64,000 nt of DNA from UBA2966 sp965242505 (GTDB taxonomy: Bacteria; Pseudomonadota; Alphaproteobacteria; UBA2966): positions 1,612,001 through 1,676,000 of the forward strand of contig OZ251449.1 in NCBI GenBank assembly GCA_965242505.1, written 5' to 3'. This document shows positions 25,812-34,817 of the stretch, piece after piece; position 1 is the first letter of the stretch; the number at the start of each line of letters is the position of its first letter. A model generated the notes under the pieces. That model saw only the letters and a list, made by a program, of their open reading frames with translations. It searched no databases and was not told the origin of the DNA. The position numbers and the translations under genes are program-made.

Positions 25812-26729
25812 TCACGCGCCCTCTCTTCGCGGGTCCGCGTTGGCGAGATAGAGCCCGGCGAAGATCAGCAGCAGGCCGGCGAGGTGGAACGGCTCGAAGG
25901 TCTCGTCGAGGAAGATCACGGCGAGGATCGCCGTGAACAGCGGCGGCAGGAACAGGAACTGCCCCGCCCCCCGGGCGCCCAGCGCCTTGGCGCCGGCATT
26001 GAAGCACGCATAGGCGAGCGCCGTGGGAAACACCCCGCAATAGGCGAGGAAGACGAGGTTCCCGGGAACCGGGTCGAAACGCCAGGGACGGAAGACGCCC
26101 GAGAAGTAGATCGCCCCGCTCACCAGGAGCGCCGGCGGGATCATGGCCCAGAGCAGGGCGAGGGCGTCGATCTCCGGCGGCCGATAGCGCAGCAGGATCG
26201 AATAGACGGCCCAGACGACGATGCCGACCAGCATGACGACGTCGCCGAGGACGAACTCGACGTCCGACAGCGTGGAGAAGCGCCCCTGGGTGACGACGAC
26301 GAGCACGCCGAGGAAGCCGGAAGCCATGCCCGACAGCGTCCGCCAGGACACCGGATCCCGGAAGCAGAGCCAGGAGAGCGCCACGATCCATGCGGGCGTG
26401 GCCGTGTTGATGAGGGAGACGTTGATCGACCTGGTCAGCCCGAGCGCGCCGTAGAGGAACTGCGGAAACAGTCCGATCCCCAGGACGCCCAGCACGGCGA
26501 TGATCTTCCAGCGCCGCAGGATGGCCCGCCGCTGGCGGACGACGCGGCGGACGGCCCACGGCGTCAACAACGCGAACGCAGTGACCCAGGCCCAGAAGGC
26601 GAGGCCGGTCGTGGGGACGTGGAAGCTGCCCGCCCGGCTGACCACGGCGTTGGCGCCCCAGAAGAGCATCGAGCACGTCAGCAGCAGGCTCGGGAGCAGG
26701 CGGCCGGACCGTATGGCGTCGGCGTTCAC
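25812..26729 (-). CDS. EamA/DMT-family metabolite exporter
   Basis: 305 residues. Ten hydrophobic helices in two EamA repeats: the first begins LPSLLLTCSMLFWGANAVVS and the second VVMLVGIVVWAVYSILLRY. PGNLVFLAYCGVFPTALAYA and the GAGQFLFLPPLFTAILAVIF segment near the end are typical of drug/metabolite transporters of the RhaT/YdcZ-like group. Inner-membrane exporter of unknown substrate; convergent with the dgcA gene, from which it is separated by 46 bases. Confidence 0.9.
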   Translation of the reverse strand: MNADAIRSGRLLPSLLLTCSMLFWGANAVVSRAGSFHVPTTGLAFWAWVTAFALLTPWAVRRVVRQRRAILRRWKIIAVLGVLGIGLFPQFLYGALGLTRSINVSLINTATPAWIVALSWLCFRDPVSWRTLSGMASGFLGVLVVVTQGRFSTLSDVEFVLGDVVMLVGIVVWAVYSILLRYRPPEIDALALLWAMIPPALLVSGAIYFSGVFRPWRFDPVPGNLVFLAYCGVFPTALAYACFNAGAKALGARGAGQFLFLPPLFTAILAVIFLDETFEPFHLAGLLLIFAGLYLANADPRREGA

Positions 26730-26828
26730 GGCCGGGGAGATAGCACGGGACGGCCGCCGCGCGCCATGCAGAGGGAGCGGAAACGCGCGCCCTCCGCCTC
26801 CCCGCCGCCCGCATGGGCGACCCGGCGC

Positions 26829-27635
26829 CTACTCGTGGGTCCAGACGGGCTCGCGCTTGGCGATGAACGCGTCGATGCCCTCGCCGGCGTCGCGGAACGT
26901 CATGTTGCGCGCCATCTCCTCGCTGGCGCGCATGTACGCCGACTCGAGGTCCATGCCGAGCTGTTCGTAGAACAGGCGCTTGCCGGCCTCGACGGCCGTC
27001 CGCGACTTGCCGAGGATGGAACGGCACAGTTCCTCCAGGGCGTCGTCGAGCTCGCCGGGGGGCGCCACCCGGTTCACGAGGCCGGCCTCCAGGGCCTCCG
27101 CGGCGGACAGCAGGTCGCCGGTGAACAGCATCTCGAACGCCTTCTTGCGCCGCACGTTCCGGGTCACGGCGACGCCGGGGGTCATGCAGAAGAGGCCGAC
27201 ATTGATCCCGGACGTGCCGAAGCGGGCGTCCGACGCGGCGACGGCGAGGTCCGCGTTGGCCACGAGCTGGCAGCCGGCCGCCGTGGCGACGCCGTGCGCC
27301 CGGACGATGACGGGCTGCGGCAGCCGCGTCATGCTCAGCATCATCCGGCTGCACTTCTTGAACAGGTATTCGTAGTAGTCCCGGTCGGGCCGCGCCCGCA
27401 TCTCTTTGAGGTCGTGCCCGGCGCAGAACGCCGCGCCCGCGCCCGCGAGCGCGACGACGCGGACCGACCTGTCTCCGGCGATGGCGTCGAGCTCGCCCTG
27501 AAGCGCGTCCAGCATGTCCTCGGACAACGAGTTGTATTGCTCGGGCCGGTTGAGGGTCAGCCGCGCGACCCCGTCCGAGTCCGCGCGGAGCAGGATCGGT
27601 TCGGTGAAATGCGAGCTCTCGGCCAGTGCGCTCAC
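26829..27635 (-). CDS. Crotonase-fold protein (enoyl-CoA hydratase family, ECHDC3-like)
   Basis: 268 residues. It has the CoA-binding/oxyanion motif LAGAGAAFCAGHDLKEM. The two positions that carry catalytic Glu in true enoyl-CoA hydratases appear as Gln in AAGCQLVAN and a Ser/Gly in FGTSGINVG, and the segment VGLFCMTPGVAV matches the ECHDC3-like subgroup. It is thus probably not a standard hydratase; hydrolase or isomerase chemistry is possible. Same strand as the EamA gene and about 100 bases upstream of it. Confidence 0.88.
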   Translation of the reverse strand: MSALAESSHFTEPILLRADSDGVARLTLNRPEQYNSLSEDMLDALQGELDAIAGDRSVRVVALAGAGAAFCAGHDLKEMRARPDRDYYEYLFKKCSRMMLSMTRLPQPVIVRAHGVATAAGCQLVANADLAVAASDARFGTSGINVGLFCMTPGVAVTRNVRRKKAFEMLFTGDLLSAAEALEAGLVNRVAPPGELDDALEELCRSILGKSRTAVEAGKRLFYEQLGMDLESAYMRASEEMARNMTFRDAGEGIDAFIAKREPVWTHE

Positions 27636-27721
27636 GGACGCCCCTCGTGAATACGAACCCCGTCCCGCTCAAGGTAGCGCCGACGCGAGGCGGCGGCAAG
27701 CGGGCGCGGGCGCGCGCCGTT

Positions 27722-27835
27722 GACGCTCCTCCTCCCTGGACAGGGGGGAGGTCGGGAGGGGGGTGGATCGGAGACGGCGCGGCCCGCCGGTTACCCCCAC
27801 CCCGACCCTCCCCCTGACAGGGAGAGGGAGATGGG
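27722..27835. repeat. GC-rich hairpin repeats (REP-like)
   Basis: Two units (CCTGGACAGGGGGGAGGTCG and CCCCACCCCGACCCTCCCCC) in the 350-base gap 27636-27985. The rest of the gap shows no gene I can support. Confidence 0.8.
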
Positions 27836-27985
27836 AGGGGATGGATCGCGAGTCTTCATGGATAAGCAGGAAGTCGAGAGACGGACGGATCCGGGGCGGG
27901 TTGATGATGCACCCCGTATGCACCAAGATGAACCACTTTGAAGCGGCGCGCGTCGTATCGCATCATTCCACATATGCGAGAATCC

Positions 27986-28201
27986 ATGCCAGCCAAGACC
28001 CGATTCTCCGTAGCCCTTGACGATCAGGAACATGCGGCGCTCGCCATCGTCGCCGAAAAGCGCCGCATCTCCATGGCTTGGCTCGTCCGTCAGGCTGTCG
28101 CCGACTTCCTCGAACGTTACCGGAGCGAGGAAACACAACTTCCGCTGCCTTTGGCGACATCGCGTTCCGAACTCGGTGGCGCGGGAATCGGGGATACTTG
28201 A
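27986..28201 (+). CDS. Ribbon-helix-helix (CopG-like) DNA-binding protein
   Basis: 71 residues from ATG 27986 (an upstream in-frame ATG at 27974 and TTG at 27938 are possible). TRFSVALDDQEHAALAIVAE followed by KRRISMAWLVRQAVADFLER is a clear ribbon-helix-helix: the beta strand that reads DNA, then helix-turn-helix. The C-terminus is a short unstructured tail. The stop shares one base with the endonuclease start (TGATG), so it is probably co-transcribed and may regulate the restriction-modification operon, in the role C-proteins play elsewhere. Confidence 0.7.
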   Translation: MPAKTRFSVALDDQEHAALAIVAEKRRISMAWLVRQAVADFLERYRSEETQLPLPLATSRSELGGAGIGDT

Positions 28202-29571
28202 TGCCGCGCAGCGACCTTCCCTTCGGCAGCGAGTTCTCACCCGCGCAGATCGACCTGCCCGTCCTTCTGGAACTGGCGCACGGGCATGGGACCGATTGGC
28301 GAGGCTTCGAGAACGCCGTTCGCGACCGGTATTTCGCCAGACACGAAACTTCCGCGTACAACAGAGGAAAGCTCGCGAACAACACCAAGCTGTCGTTGCG
28401 CGCTTACGGCCTCATCAAAGAGAAAGACGCAATGCTCACTGAGACCGGCGCGGCGCTCTACGGCCTCCGCCACGACGAGCGCGCCCTGTACGAAACCTTC
28501 GCCCGGCACATTCTGATAAACCGCCACGGCATGAATTTCGTCCAGTGTGTCCTCGACATGCACGCCGCCGGGGAACGGATCGATCTAAACAAGCTGCGCC
28601 AATGGCTCCGGGAACGCGGCATCGCCGTCCCACGCGGCGGAAAACACATGAGCACATTGCGTCTGTGGCTCGAACGAGCAGGCGTTTTCATTTCCGGATA
28701 CCGGGTAGATCAGACACGACTCGACGAGATCCTCGGTCTCGACATGGAGGAATTCGAGGCCCTCGCCACCCTTACGCCGGAGCAGAGCGCCTATCTGAAG
28801 GCTCTCGCCAATATGAACGGCGGCGGCCCGCACTCATCGAGCGATGTCGAAGGGCTCGCCGCCGCCACCTATGGCGTCGCCTTCAACGAGAAGAACCTGC
28901 CCAAGCAGGTTCTGTACCCGCTTCGAGAGGCCGGCTACATCGGTCTCGAACGCGGCACGAAAGAAGCCGGGCGAGGCGCAAAACCATTTCTGATCACTGC
29001 AACGGATAAATTGGCCACCGATCTCGTCACACCGTTGATCGAACAGCTCGAGCGACAGACTCGGCCCGATCTGCGGCCCTTGCTGCGCAAGTCTCTCAAG
29101 GAAATCCGTCTGGAACTAAAATCCGGGGACCGGCATGTCCGAGGTCTCGCGCTTGAAGCGCTCGCCTTCAAGCTCATGCGCCTCGTCGATTTGACTTATG
29201 TCGCCACGCGACTACGCGGCGACGCGACCGGTGGCGCCGAAGTCGATCTGGTCTTCGAGAGTGCGCGGCTGGTGTTTTCCCGCTGGCAGATTCAGTGTAA
29301 GAACACGGCCCGCGTGTCGCTCGACGATGTGGCGAAGGAAGTCGGCCTCACGCACTTCCTGAAGAGCAACGCCATCGTCATGGTGTCCACCGGCGAGATC
29401 GGCGGAGAGGCTCGGCGCTACGCCAACAAGATCATGACCGGCTCCAACCTTTGCATAGTCATGGTCGACGGTGACGACCTCGCCCTTGTCGAGGCGCGAC
29501 CGGCGGCCATCGTCGAGGTGTTCACCCGGGAGGCCCGTCACGCCATGGACCTCAAGAAGCTCGAGCTGTAG
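28201..29571 (+). CDS. Restriction endonuclease (PD-(D/E)xK fold), restriction-modification system 2
   Basis: 456 residues. The C-terminal third carries a nuclease-like core: GGAEVDLVFE (about 344-353) with the metal-binding Asp, then WQIQCKN (about 361-367) with the catalytic Gln/Cys-Lys pattern, as in Mrr-like endonucleases. The N-terminal two thirds are helical, perhaps winged-helix DNA-recognition modules (KLANNTKLSLRAYGLIKEKD). It is nine bases upstream of the methyltransferase. Recognition site unknown. Confidence 0.75.
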   Translation: MPRSDLPFGSEFSPAQIDLPVLLELAHGHGTDWRGFENAVRDRYFARHETSAYNRGKLANNTKLSLRAYGLIKEKDAMLTETGAALYGLRHDERALYETFARHILINRHGMNFVQCVLDMHAAGERIDLNKLRQWLRERGIAVPRGGKHMSTLRLWLERAGVFISGYRVDQTRLDEILGLDMEEFEALATLTPEQSAYLKALANMNGGGPHSSSDVEGLAAATYGVAFNEKNLPKQVLYPLREAGYIGLERGTKEAGRGAKPFLITATDKLATDLVTPLIEQLERQTRPDLRPLLRKSLKEIRLELKSGDRHVRGLALEALAFKLMRLVDLTYVATRLRGDATGGAEVDLVFESARLVFSRWQIQCKNTARVSLDDVAKEVGLTHFLKSNAIVMVSTGEIGGEARRYANKIMTGSNLCIVMVDGDDLALVEARPAAIVEVFTREARHAMDLKKLEL

Positions 29572-29580
29572 GAACCGACG

Positions 29581-30720
29581 GTGACGAAGAAGACGCGAAC
29601 GGGCGTCGAGGCCTTTCACCGAACCCCTCTCGGACGGATCGTCCACGGCGACAGCCTCGACGTCCTCGCGGCCTGTCCCGACGACTCGGTCGACCTGATC
29701 ATGACGAGCCCGCCCTTCGGCCTGGTCCGCAAGAAGGACTACGGCAACGTGGACGCGGACGAATACGTCGACTGGTTCAAGCCGTTCGCCGCCGTGTTCC
29801 ACCGCGTCCTCAAGGACGGCGGCAGTCTGGTCATCGACATCGGCGGCGCCTGGAACAAGGGCTATCCCACCCGCAACCTCTATCACTTCAAGCTCCCGGT
29901 CATGCTGTGCGAGGAGTTCGGATTCCACCTGGCCCAGGATTTCTACTGGTGGAATCCCTCCAAGCTCCCGACGCCCGCCGAATGGGTCACGGTGCGCCGG
30001 GTGCGGGTCAAGGACGCCGTCAACACCGTATGGTGGCTGTCCAAGACGCCTTGGCCGAAGGCGAGCAACCGGCGGGTTCTTCAGCCGTACAGCCCCAGCA
30101 TGAGGGAGCTGCTGGCCAAGGGCTACAGGGCCAAGAAGCGCCCTTCCGGCCACGACATCAGCGACAAGTTCGGCGCCGACAACGGCGCGGCGATCCCGCC
30201 CAACCTCATCGCGATCCCCAACACCGAGAGCAACAGCTTCTATCTGCGGTACTGCGAGGAAAAGGGCTTCAAGCCGCATCCCGCCCGCTATCCGGCCGGG
30301 CTGCCGGAATACTTCGTCCGCATGTTGACCGAGCCCGGCGACCTCGTGGTCGATCCCTTCGCCGGAAGCTGCGTCACCGGCGAAGTCTGCGAGCGCACCG
30401 GACGGCGCTGGACCTGCATCGAGCTTCTTCGCGACTACTGCGAGGCGGCCCTCGGCCGCTTCGTCCGGGACCCCGAGGAGACGGCCAGGCCCGCCCTCGA
30501 TCCCGCGAACCCGTCCAGCTACTACCGGCTGCCCCACCCGGGCGTTCTGTGGAACGACGACCGCGGCGAGCCTCTACCGACCGACGGCGGCAGGTCTCGC
30601 CGCCTCAAGGGAGACAGGGCGGATATTCCGAAACCTCGCGAGGAACGCGGCGATTCCGTCCGGCGCGACGGAACGCCCGCTCTTTCCGCCGCGTCGTCCG
30701 CCGACGAACGGGAATCCTGA
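29581..30720 (+). CDS. DNA methyltransferase (beta-class, TSPPF), restriction-modification system 2
   Basis: 379 residues from GTG 29581. The catalytic motif IV is IMTSPPFGLVRKKDYGN at about residues 40-56, and the SAM-binding motif I is VDPFAGSCVTGEV at about 256-268, the motif order of beta-class amino-methyltransferases (N4-cytosine or N6-adenine). The last ~70 residues are a polar, Arg-rich tail that is probably disordered. Pairs with the endonuclease just upstream. Confidence 0.9.
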   Translation: MTKKTRTGVEAFHRTPLGRIVHGDSLDVLAACPDDSVDLIMTSPPFGLVRKKDYGNVDADEYVDWFKPFAAVFHRVLKDGGSLVIDIGGAWNKGYPTRNLYHFKLPVMLCEEFGFHLAQDFYWWNPSKLPTPAEWVTVRRVRVKDAVNTVWWLSKTPWPKASNRRVLQPYSPSMRELLAKGYRAKKRPSGHDISDKFGADNGAAIPPNLIAIPNTESNSFYLRYCEEKGFKPHPARYPAGLPEYFVRMLTEPGDLVVDPFAGSCVTGEVCERTGRRWTCIELLRDYCEAALGRFVRDPEETARPALDPANPSSYYRLPHPGVLWNDDRGEPLPTDGGRSRRLKGDRADIPKPREERGDSVRRDGTPALSAASSADERES

Positions 30721-30754
30721 ACCGAACCCGCCCGCCGGCGCCGCCCGCCCGCGG

Positions 30755-32521
30755 TCACCACCCGACGGCGTAGGCCGGGCGGCGGGCGTCCGCCCCGGCG
30801 GTATGGACGCCCGTCTCCAGGTCCTTCCGGATCATGCACACGGAACCCGCCCGCCACGTCCAGTCCGGCCACCAGCCCACGTCGTGGCCGTAGGAGTCCA
30901 GCGCGCGCGCGACGGTCTCGTCGATGCGGCTCTCCAGCATCACCCTGGCCGGCTGGTTGCCGTGGGGTTCGAACGAATCGGGGAAGCTGTAGGTCGCGAA
31001 CCGCGGCGCCTCGATGGCCTGTTGCGGGTTCATCCCCCACCGCGCGACGTTGAGGAAGCATTGCAGCATCGCCTGCGCCTGGACGTCCCCGCCCGGCGTG
31101 CCGAAGGGCATGACGAACTCGCCCTCGCGGATGGCGATCGCCGGGTTCGGCGTCAGGCGCGGCCGCTTGCCCGGCGCGACGGACGACGGGTGGTCCGGGT
31201 CGGCCCACGACTGGGACCCGCGCGACGAGGGGCAGAGGCCGGTGCCCGGCACCACCGGCGCGTCGTTGGCCGTGTCGCTGGGCGTCGCCGAGAACACGTT
31301 GCCGTGGCGGTCGGTGACGCAGACGTAGGACGTGTCGAGAGCCGGCATCCCCGCGGCGTCCGCCCGCGCGGAGCCGCCGGCGTGGGTCGGTCCCACGGCC
31401 GCCATGGCCGCCGGGTCGCCGCCGGGGGGCATGTCGGGCCAGGCCTCCTCGGGCCGGATCAGCTCGCGGCGGCGGCGGGTGTAGTCGTCGGACAGCAGTT
31501 CCCGCATGGGCACGGTCACGAAACGAGGGTCCCCGTAGTGGTGGTGGCGGTCGGCGAAGGCGAGCTTGAGCGCCTCGATCAGCGTGTGGACGTAGGCCGG
31601 CGAGTTGTGGCCCATGGCGCCGAGGTCGAAGCCATCGAGCAGCCGCAGCGCCTGGAGGAGCGCGGGACCCTGGCACCAGGGGCCGCAGGCGTGGATCCGC
31701 GCGCCGTCGTAGTCGGCCGAGACGGGAGGCTCGACGCCGACGCGGAAGTCGGCGAGGTCGCGCGCCCGCATCCAGCCGCCGTTCTCCTCGTGGAACTTCA
31801 CGATGGCGGCCGCGATGTCGCCGCGATAGAAGGCGTCGCGCGCGGCCCGAAGCCCCGCCTCGCGCCCCCGGCCGGCGGCCGCGGTCTCCTCGTCGGCCAT
31901 GTACCGCAGCGTGCGCCCGAGGTCGCTCTGGACGAACAGGTCGCCCGCGGCGGGCGGCTTGCCGCCGGGCAGGTAGATCTCGGCGTTGGAGGGCCAGCGC
32001 CGGTAATTCGCCTCGTTGGCGCGGATCAGGTCCGACATCAGCGGGTACATGACGAACCCTTCCGAGGCGAACCGGATGGCGGCGGCCGCGACCTCCGCGA
32101 AACTCATCGTGCCGTAGCGCTCGAGCGCCGTGATCCAGGCGTCGGGCGCGGCCGGCACGACGGTCCGCAGGATGCCCTCGGGAACGTGGGAATCGTGCTC
32201 GCGCCGGAACAGCTCCGGGTCCGTGGCCGCGGGCCAGACGCCGAGGCCGCTGATGGTGACGACCTCGCGCGACTCCGCCAGGTACAGGATGATCGGCGCC
32301 ACCCCGGCGACGTTGACCAGCTCGCTCTGCACCACGCCGAGGGCGATCCCGCCGGCGCATCCGGCGTCGATCGCGTTGCCGCCGGCCTCGAGCGCCTCGA
32401 AGGCCGCGTGGGCCGCGAGATAGTGGCCGGCGACCGCCATGTGGCGGGTGCCCGCGATGGCCGGCCGCAGCGTCCCCGCGCCCTCCTGGGCGCCGCAGTC
32501 GTTCAGGCCGTCGATGGACAT
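30755..32521 (-). CDS. Gamma-glutamyltransferase-family Ntn-hydrolase
   Basis: 588 residues. GGT-type N-terminal half (AVAGHYLAAHAAFEALEAGG, GNAIDAGCAGGIALGV) and a small-subunit region beginning at the presumed autocleavage Thr in LDTSYVCVTDRHGNVFSATP. No signal peptide is seen, so it is probably cytoplasmic, unlike the periplasmic E. coli enzyme. Such GGT-like proteins include acylases and hydrolases of gamma-glutamyl or amide compounds; substrate unknown. Its 3' end is convergent with the methyltransferase gene. Confidence 0.88.
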   Translation of the reverse strand: MSIDGLNDCGAQEGAGTLRPAIAGTRHMAVAGHYLAAHAAFEALEAGGNAIDAGCAGGIALGVVQSELVNVAGVAPIILYLAESREVVTISGLGVWPAATDPELFRREHDSHVPEGILRTVVPAAPDAWITALERYGTMSFAEVAAAAIRFASEGFVMYPLMSDLIRANEANYRRWPSNAEIYLPGGKPPAAGDLFVQSDLGRTLRYMADEETAAAGRGREAGLRAARDAFYRGDIAAAIVKFHEENGGWMRARDLADFRVGVEPPVSADYDGARIHACGPWCQGPALLQALRLLDGFDLGAMGHNSPAYVHTLIEALKLAFADRHHHYGDPRFVTVPMRELLSDDYTRRRRELIRPEEAWPDMPPGGDPAAMAAVGPTHAGGSARADAAGMPALDTSYVCVTDRHGNVFSATPSDTANDAPVVPGTGLCPSSRGSQSWADPDHPSSVAPGKRPRLTPNPAIAIREGEFVMPFGTPGGDVQAQAMLQCFLNVARWGMNPQQAIEAPRFATYSFPDSFEPHGNQPARVMLESRIDETVARALDSYGHDVGWWPDWTWRAGSVCMIRKDLETGVHTAGADARRPAYAVGW

Positions 32522-32584
32522 GGCGCGTTCCTCCGTTCCCGATGGGGCCGGCGTTCCGCCGGAAGCGATCGGGAGTGGCGCGGC

Positions 32585-32737
32585 CTACGGAAGCGACTCG
32601 GGCAGGCCGACGACGAGCGCCGCTCGTCCGGCGGCGGCGGCGGCGAAGACGAAACGGACCGGCCGGGTTTCGAGGCGGGCGAGGCCGGCTTCGGGACCGG
32701 CCCTGGCGGAAAGCGCATCGAAGGCGGCGGCGCTCAT
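32585..32737 (-). CDS. Small hypothetical ORF
   Basis: 50 codons from ATG 32737 between the GGT-like gene and the radical SAM gene, reading MSAAAFDALSARAGPEAGLA and ending VVGLPESLP. There is no ribosome site and no homologue I recognise. It is an Ala-rich composition that GC-rich spacers can produce by chance, so it may not be a gene. Confidence 0.25.
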   Translation of the reverse strand: MSAAAFDALSARAGPEAGLARLETRPVRFVFAAAAAGRAALVVGLPESLP

Positions 32738-32897
32738 GCCACGAGAATAGGCCGGCGCGGACCCCCGCGCAAGACGCCGCCCCGGCTCGGGTTCGGGACG
32801 CGGGCCTTGACGCGCGGGCAAGGCCCGTTCCACAAAGACGGCATGGAGAGGACGCGCGGGAGCCGCGCGGTCGCCGGCGCAGCGGATTGGAGAGCTC

Positions 32898-33863
32898 ATG
32901 TCGACCGACACCGCGAAGGCGGAAGTCCCGCCGCTCGACCCGGCCAAGTTCCAGGATCCCGAGGTCACCGCCGACGGATCGGCGCGGGCGAAGGTCGGGC
33001 TGAAGAGGCTGGAGACGCTGTGGTTCAACACCGGCACGCTCTGCAACCTCGCCTGCGTCAACTGCTACATCGAGTCGAGCCCGGCCAACGACCGGCTCGC
33101 CTACGTCACGGCGGCGGAGGTCCGCGCCTATCTCGACGAGATCCGCCGCGACGGCTGGGCGGTCCGCGAGATCGGTTTCACGGGTGGCGAGCCGTTCATG
33201 AATCCGGAGATCATCGACTGCATCGAGGCGTGCCTGTCCCGGGGGCTGGACGCGCTGGTGCTGACCAACGGGATGCGGCCGATGATGAAGCTCCAGGACG
33301 AGTTGTCGCGGCTGAACCGGACGTATGGCCGCAAGCTCGCGATCCGCGTGTCGCTCGATCACTACACGCCGGCCCTCCACGACCTCGAACGGGGCGCGCG
33401 CAGCTGGGAACGGACGCTGCCGGGCCTCAAATGGCTGTCCGGGCAGGGGTTCCGCGTCACCGTGGCGGGGCGGACCCCATGGGTCGAATCGGAGGACGTC
33501 CTGCGGACCGGCTATGCGCGGCTGTTCGCGGCCGAGGGCATCCGCGTGGACGCCCGGGACCGCGCGGCGCTCGTCCTCCTGCCCGAGATGGACGAGACCG
33601 TCGACGCGCCCGAGATCACCGCGGCGTGCTGGGGGATCCTGGGGGTCGATCCGGACGACGTGATGTGCGCGACGTCGCGCATGGTGGTGAAACGCAAGGG
33701 CGCCGACGCGCCGGTCGTGCTGCCCTGTACGCTCCTGCCCTACGACACGCGCTTCGAGCTGGGCGAGACGCTCGCCGACGCCACGGGCGAAGTGCCCCTC
33801 AACCATCCCCACTGCGCCAGGTTCTGCGTCCTCGGCGGCGGCTCCTGCTCCGCCGCGGGATAG
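32898..33863 (+). CDS. Radical SAM protein
   Basis: 321 residues, ATG 32898 preceded by TTGGAGAG. The cluster motif CNLACVNC gives Cys49, Cys53 and Cys56; GFTGGEPFMNPE is the SAM-binding GGEP; TNGMRP and ISLDHY-like VSLDHY follow. The C-terminus has a further Cys group (HCARFCVLGGGSC), possibly an auxiliary cluster or zinc site. Function cannot be assigned. It is more than 20 kb from the peptide precursors, so I do not connect it to them. Confidence 0.85.
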   Translation: MSTDTAKAEVPPLDPAKFQDPEVTADGSARAKVGLKRLETLWFNTGTLCNLACVNCYIESSPANDRLAYVTAAEVRAYLDEIRRDGWAVREIGFTGGEPFMNPEIIDCIEACLSRGLDALVLTNGMRPMMKLQDELSRLNRTYGRKLAIRVSLDHYTPALHDLERGARSWERTLPGLKWLSGQGFRVTVAGRTPWVESEDVLRTGYARLFAAEGIRVDARDRAALVLLPEMDETVDAPEITAACWGILGVDPDDVMCATSRMVVKRKGADAPVVLPCTLLPYDTRFELGETLADATGEVPLNHPHCARFCVLGGGSCSAAG

Positions 33864-33914
33864 CGGACGGGACCACATGGCGCGGAGGACGGGGCCGGCC
33901 GCGACGGCTTGCGG

Positions 33915-34817
33915 TCAAGGCCGGTCGAGGATCGGATCCTCCACGCCCGCGGCCTCGCAGGCGGCGCTGACGATGGCCGAGAAGTCCTTGTCGGCGTACT
34001 TCGACCCGAGCAACCCGTCGTAGTGGGCGAGCGCCAGATCGGCGAGCGGCGTATCCACCCCGAGCTCGTCCGCCAGGCGAACGCCGAGCGCGAGGTCCTT
34101 GCGGGCGAGCCGCATGGCGAACCCCGGTTCGAGGTCGCCGGCGAACAGTTTCGGCAGCCAGCCCGTCGACAGGCATCCGTTGGTCGCGGTCGTGCCGGTG
34201 ATCACCCGCCAGACGGCGTCGGCGGGCAGACCGGCCTTCATCGCCATGGAGAACGCCTCGGCGTTGGCCTTCGCGGTGATCATCGTCAGGAAGTTGTTCA
34301 CGATCTTGCAGCGGATCCCGGCGCCCACCGGACCGCAATGGACGATGGTGTCTCCCATCGCCTCGAGCAGCGGGCGGACGCGCGCCACGTCCTCGGCCTC
34401 GCCGCCGACCATGAACATCGACGCGCCGGCGGCGGCCTGCGGCGGGAGCCGGCCCACGGCCGCGTCCATGAAGGTCATGCCGGCGGCCCCGGCCGCCTCC
34501 GCGAGCGCGTCGGCGTCTCCGGGATAGATCGTGCTCGTATCGAGCACGACGGTCCCCGGACGGCCGCTCTCGACGACGCCGCCGGGCCCGGAGACGACGT
34601 CCACGACCTCCGGCGAGCCGGGCAACATCGTGATCACGACGTCGCTGTTCTCCGCGACCTCGGCCACGCTTTCCGCGCCCGAGGCGCCGAGCGCGACCAG
34701 CGGCGGAATCCTGGACCGGTCGACGTCGAACACCGTGACGTCGAACCCCTTCCTCACGAGATTGCTCGACATGGGCGTCCCCATGACGCCCAGACCGACG
34801 TAGCCGACCCGTTCCAT
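33915..34817 (-). CDS. NAD(P)-dependent beta-hydroxyacid dehydrogenase (3-hydroxyisobutyrate dehydrogenase family)
   Basis: 300 residues from ATG 34817 with GGAGG upstream. N-terminal Rossmann motif VGYVGLGVMGTPMSSNL, then the family signature VDAAVGRLPPQAAAG-like region, catalytic Lys in GAGIRCKIVNNFLT and a C-terminal all-helical domain. Oxidises or reduces small beta-hydroxyacids (e.g. tartronate semialdehyde, 3-hydroxyisobutyrate). The reading frame is open upstream into the terminase-like gene without any stop, so a fused product is possible; the internal ATG with its ribosome site argues for separate translation. Confidence 0.87.
   Translation of the reverse strand: MERVGYVGLGVMGTPMSSNLVRKGFDVTVFDVDRSRIPPLVALGASGAESVAEVAENSDVVITMLPGSPEVVDVVSGPGGVVESGRPGTVVLDTSTIYPGDADALAEAAGAAGMTFMDAAVGRLPPQAAAGASMFMVGGEAEDVARVRPLLEAMGDTIVHCGPVGAGIRCKIVNNFLTMITAKANAEAFSMAMKAGLPADAVWRVITGTTATNGCLSTGWLPKLFAGDLEPGFAMRLARKDLALGVRLADELGVDTPLADLALAHYDGLLGSKYADKDFSAIVSAACEAAGVEDPILDRP

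Noticed and set aside
32898..33863. Radical SAM gene as the tailoring enzyme of the NHLP peptides
   Set aside because: More than 20 kb away with unrelated operons between, no leader-binding (RRE-like) domain visible, and the P4 core has no Cys; distance and context do not support a link.
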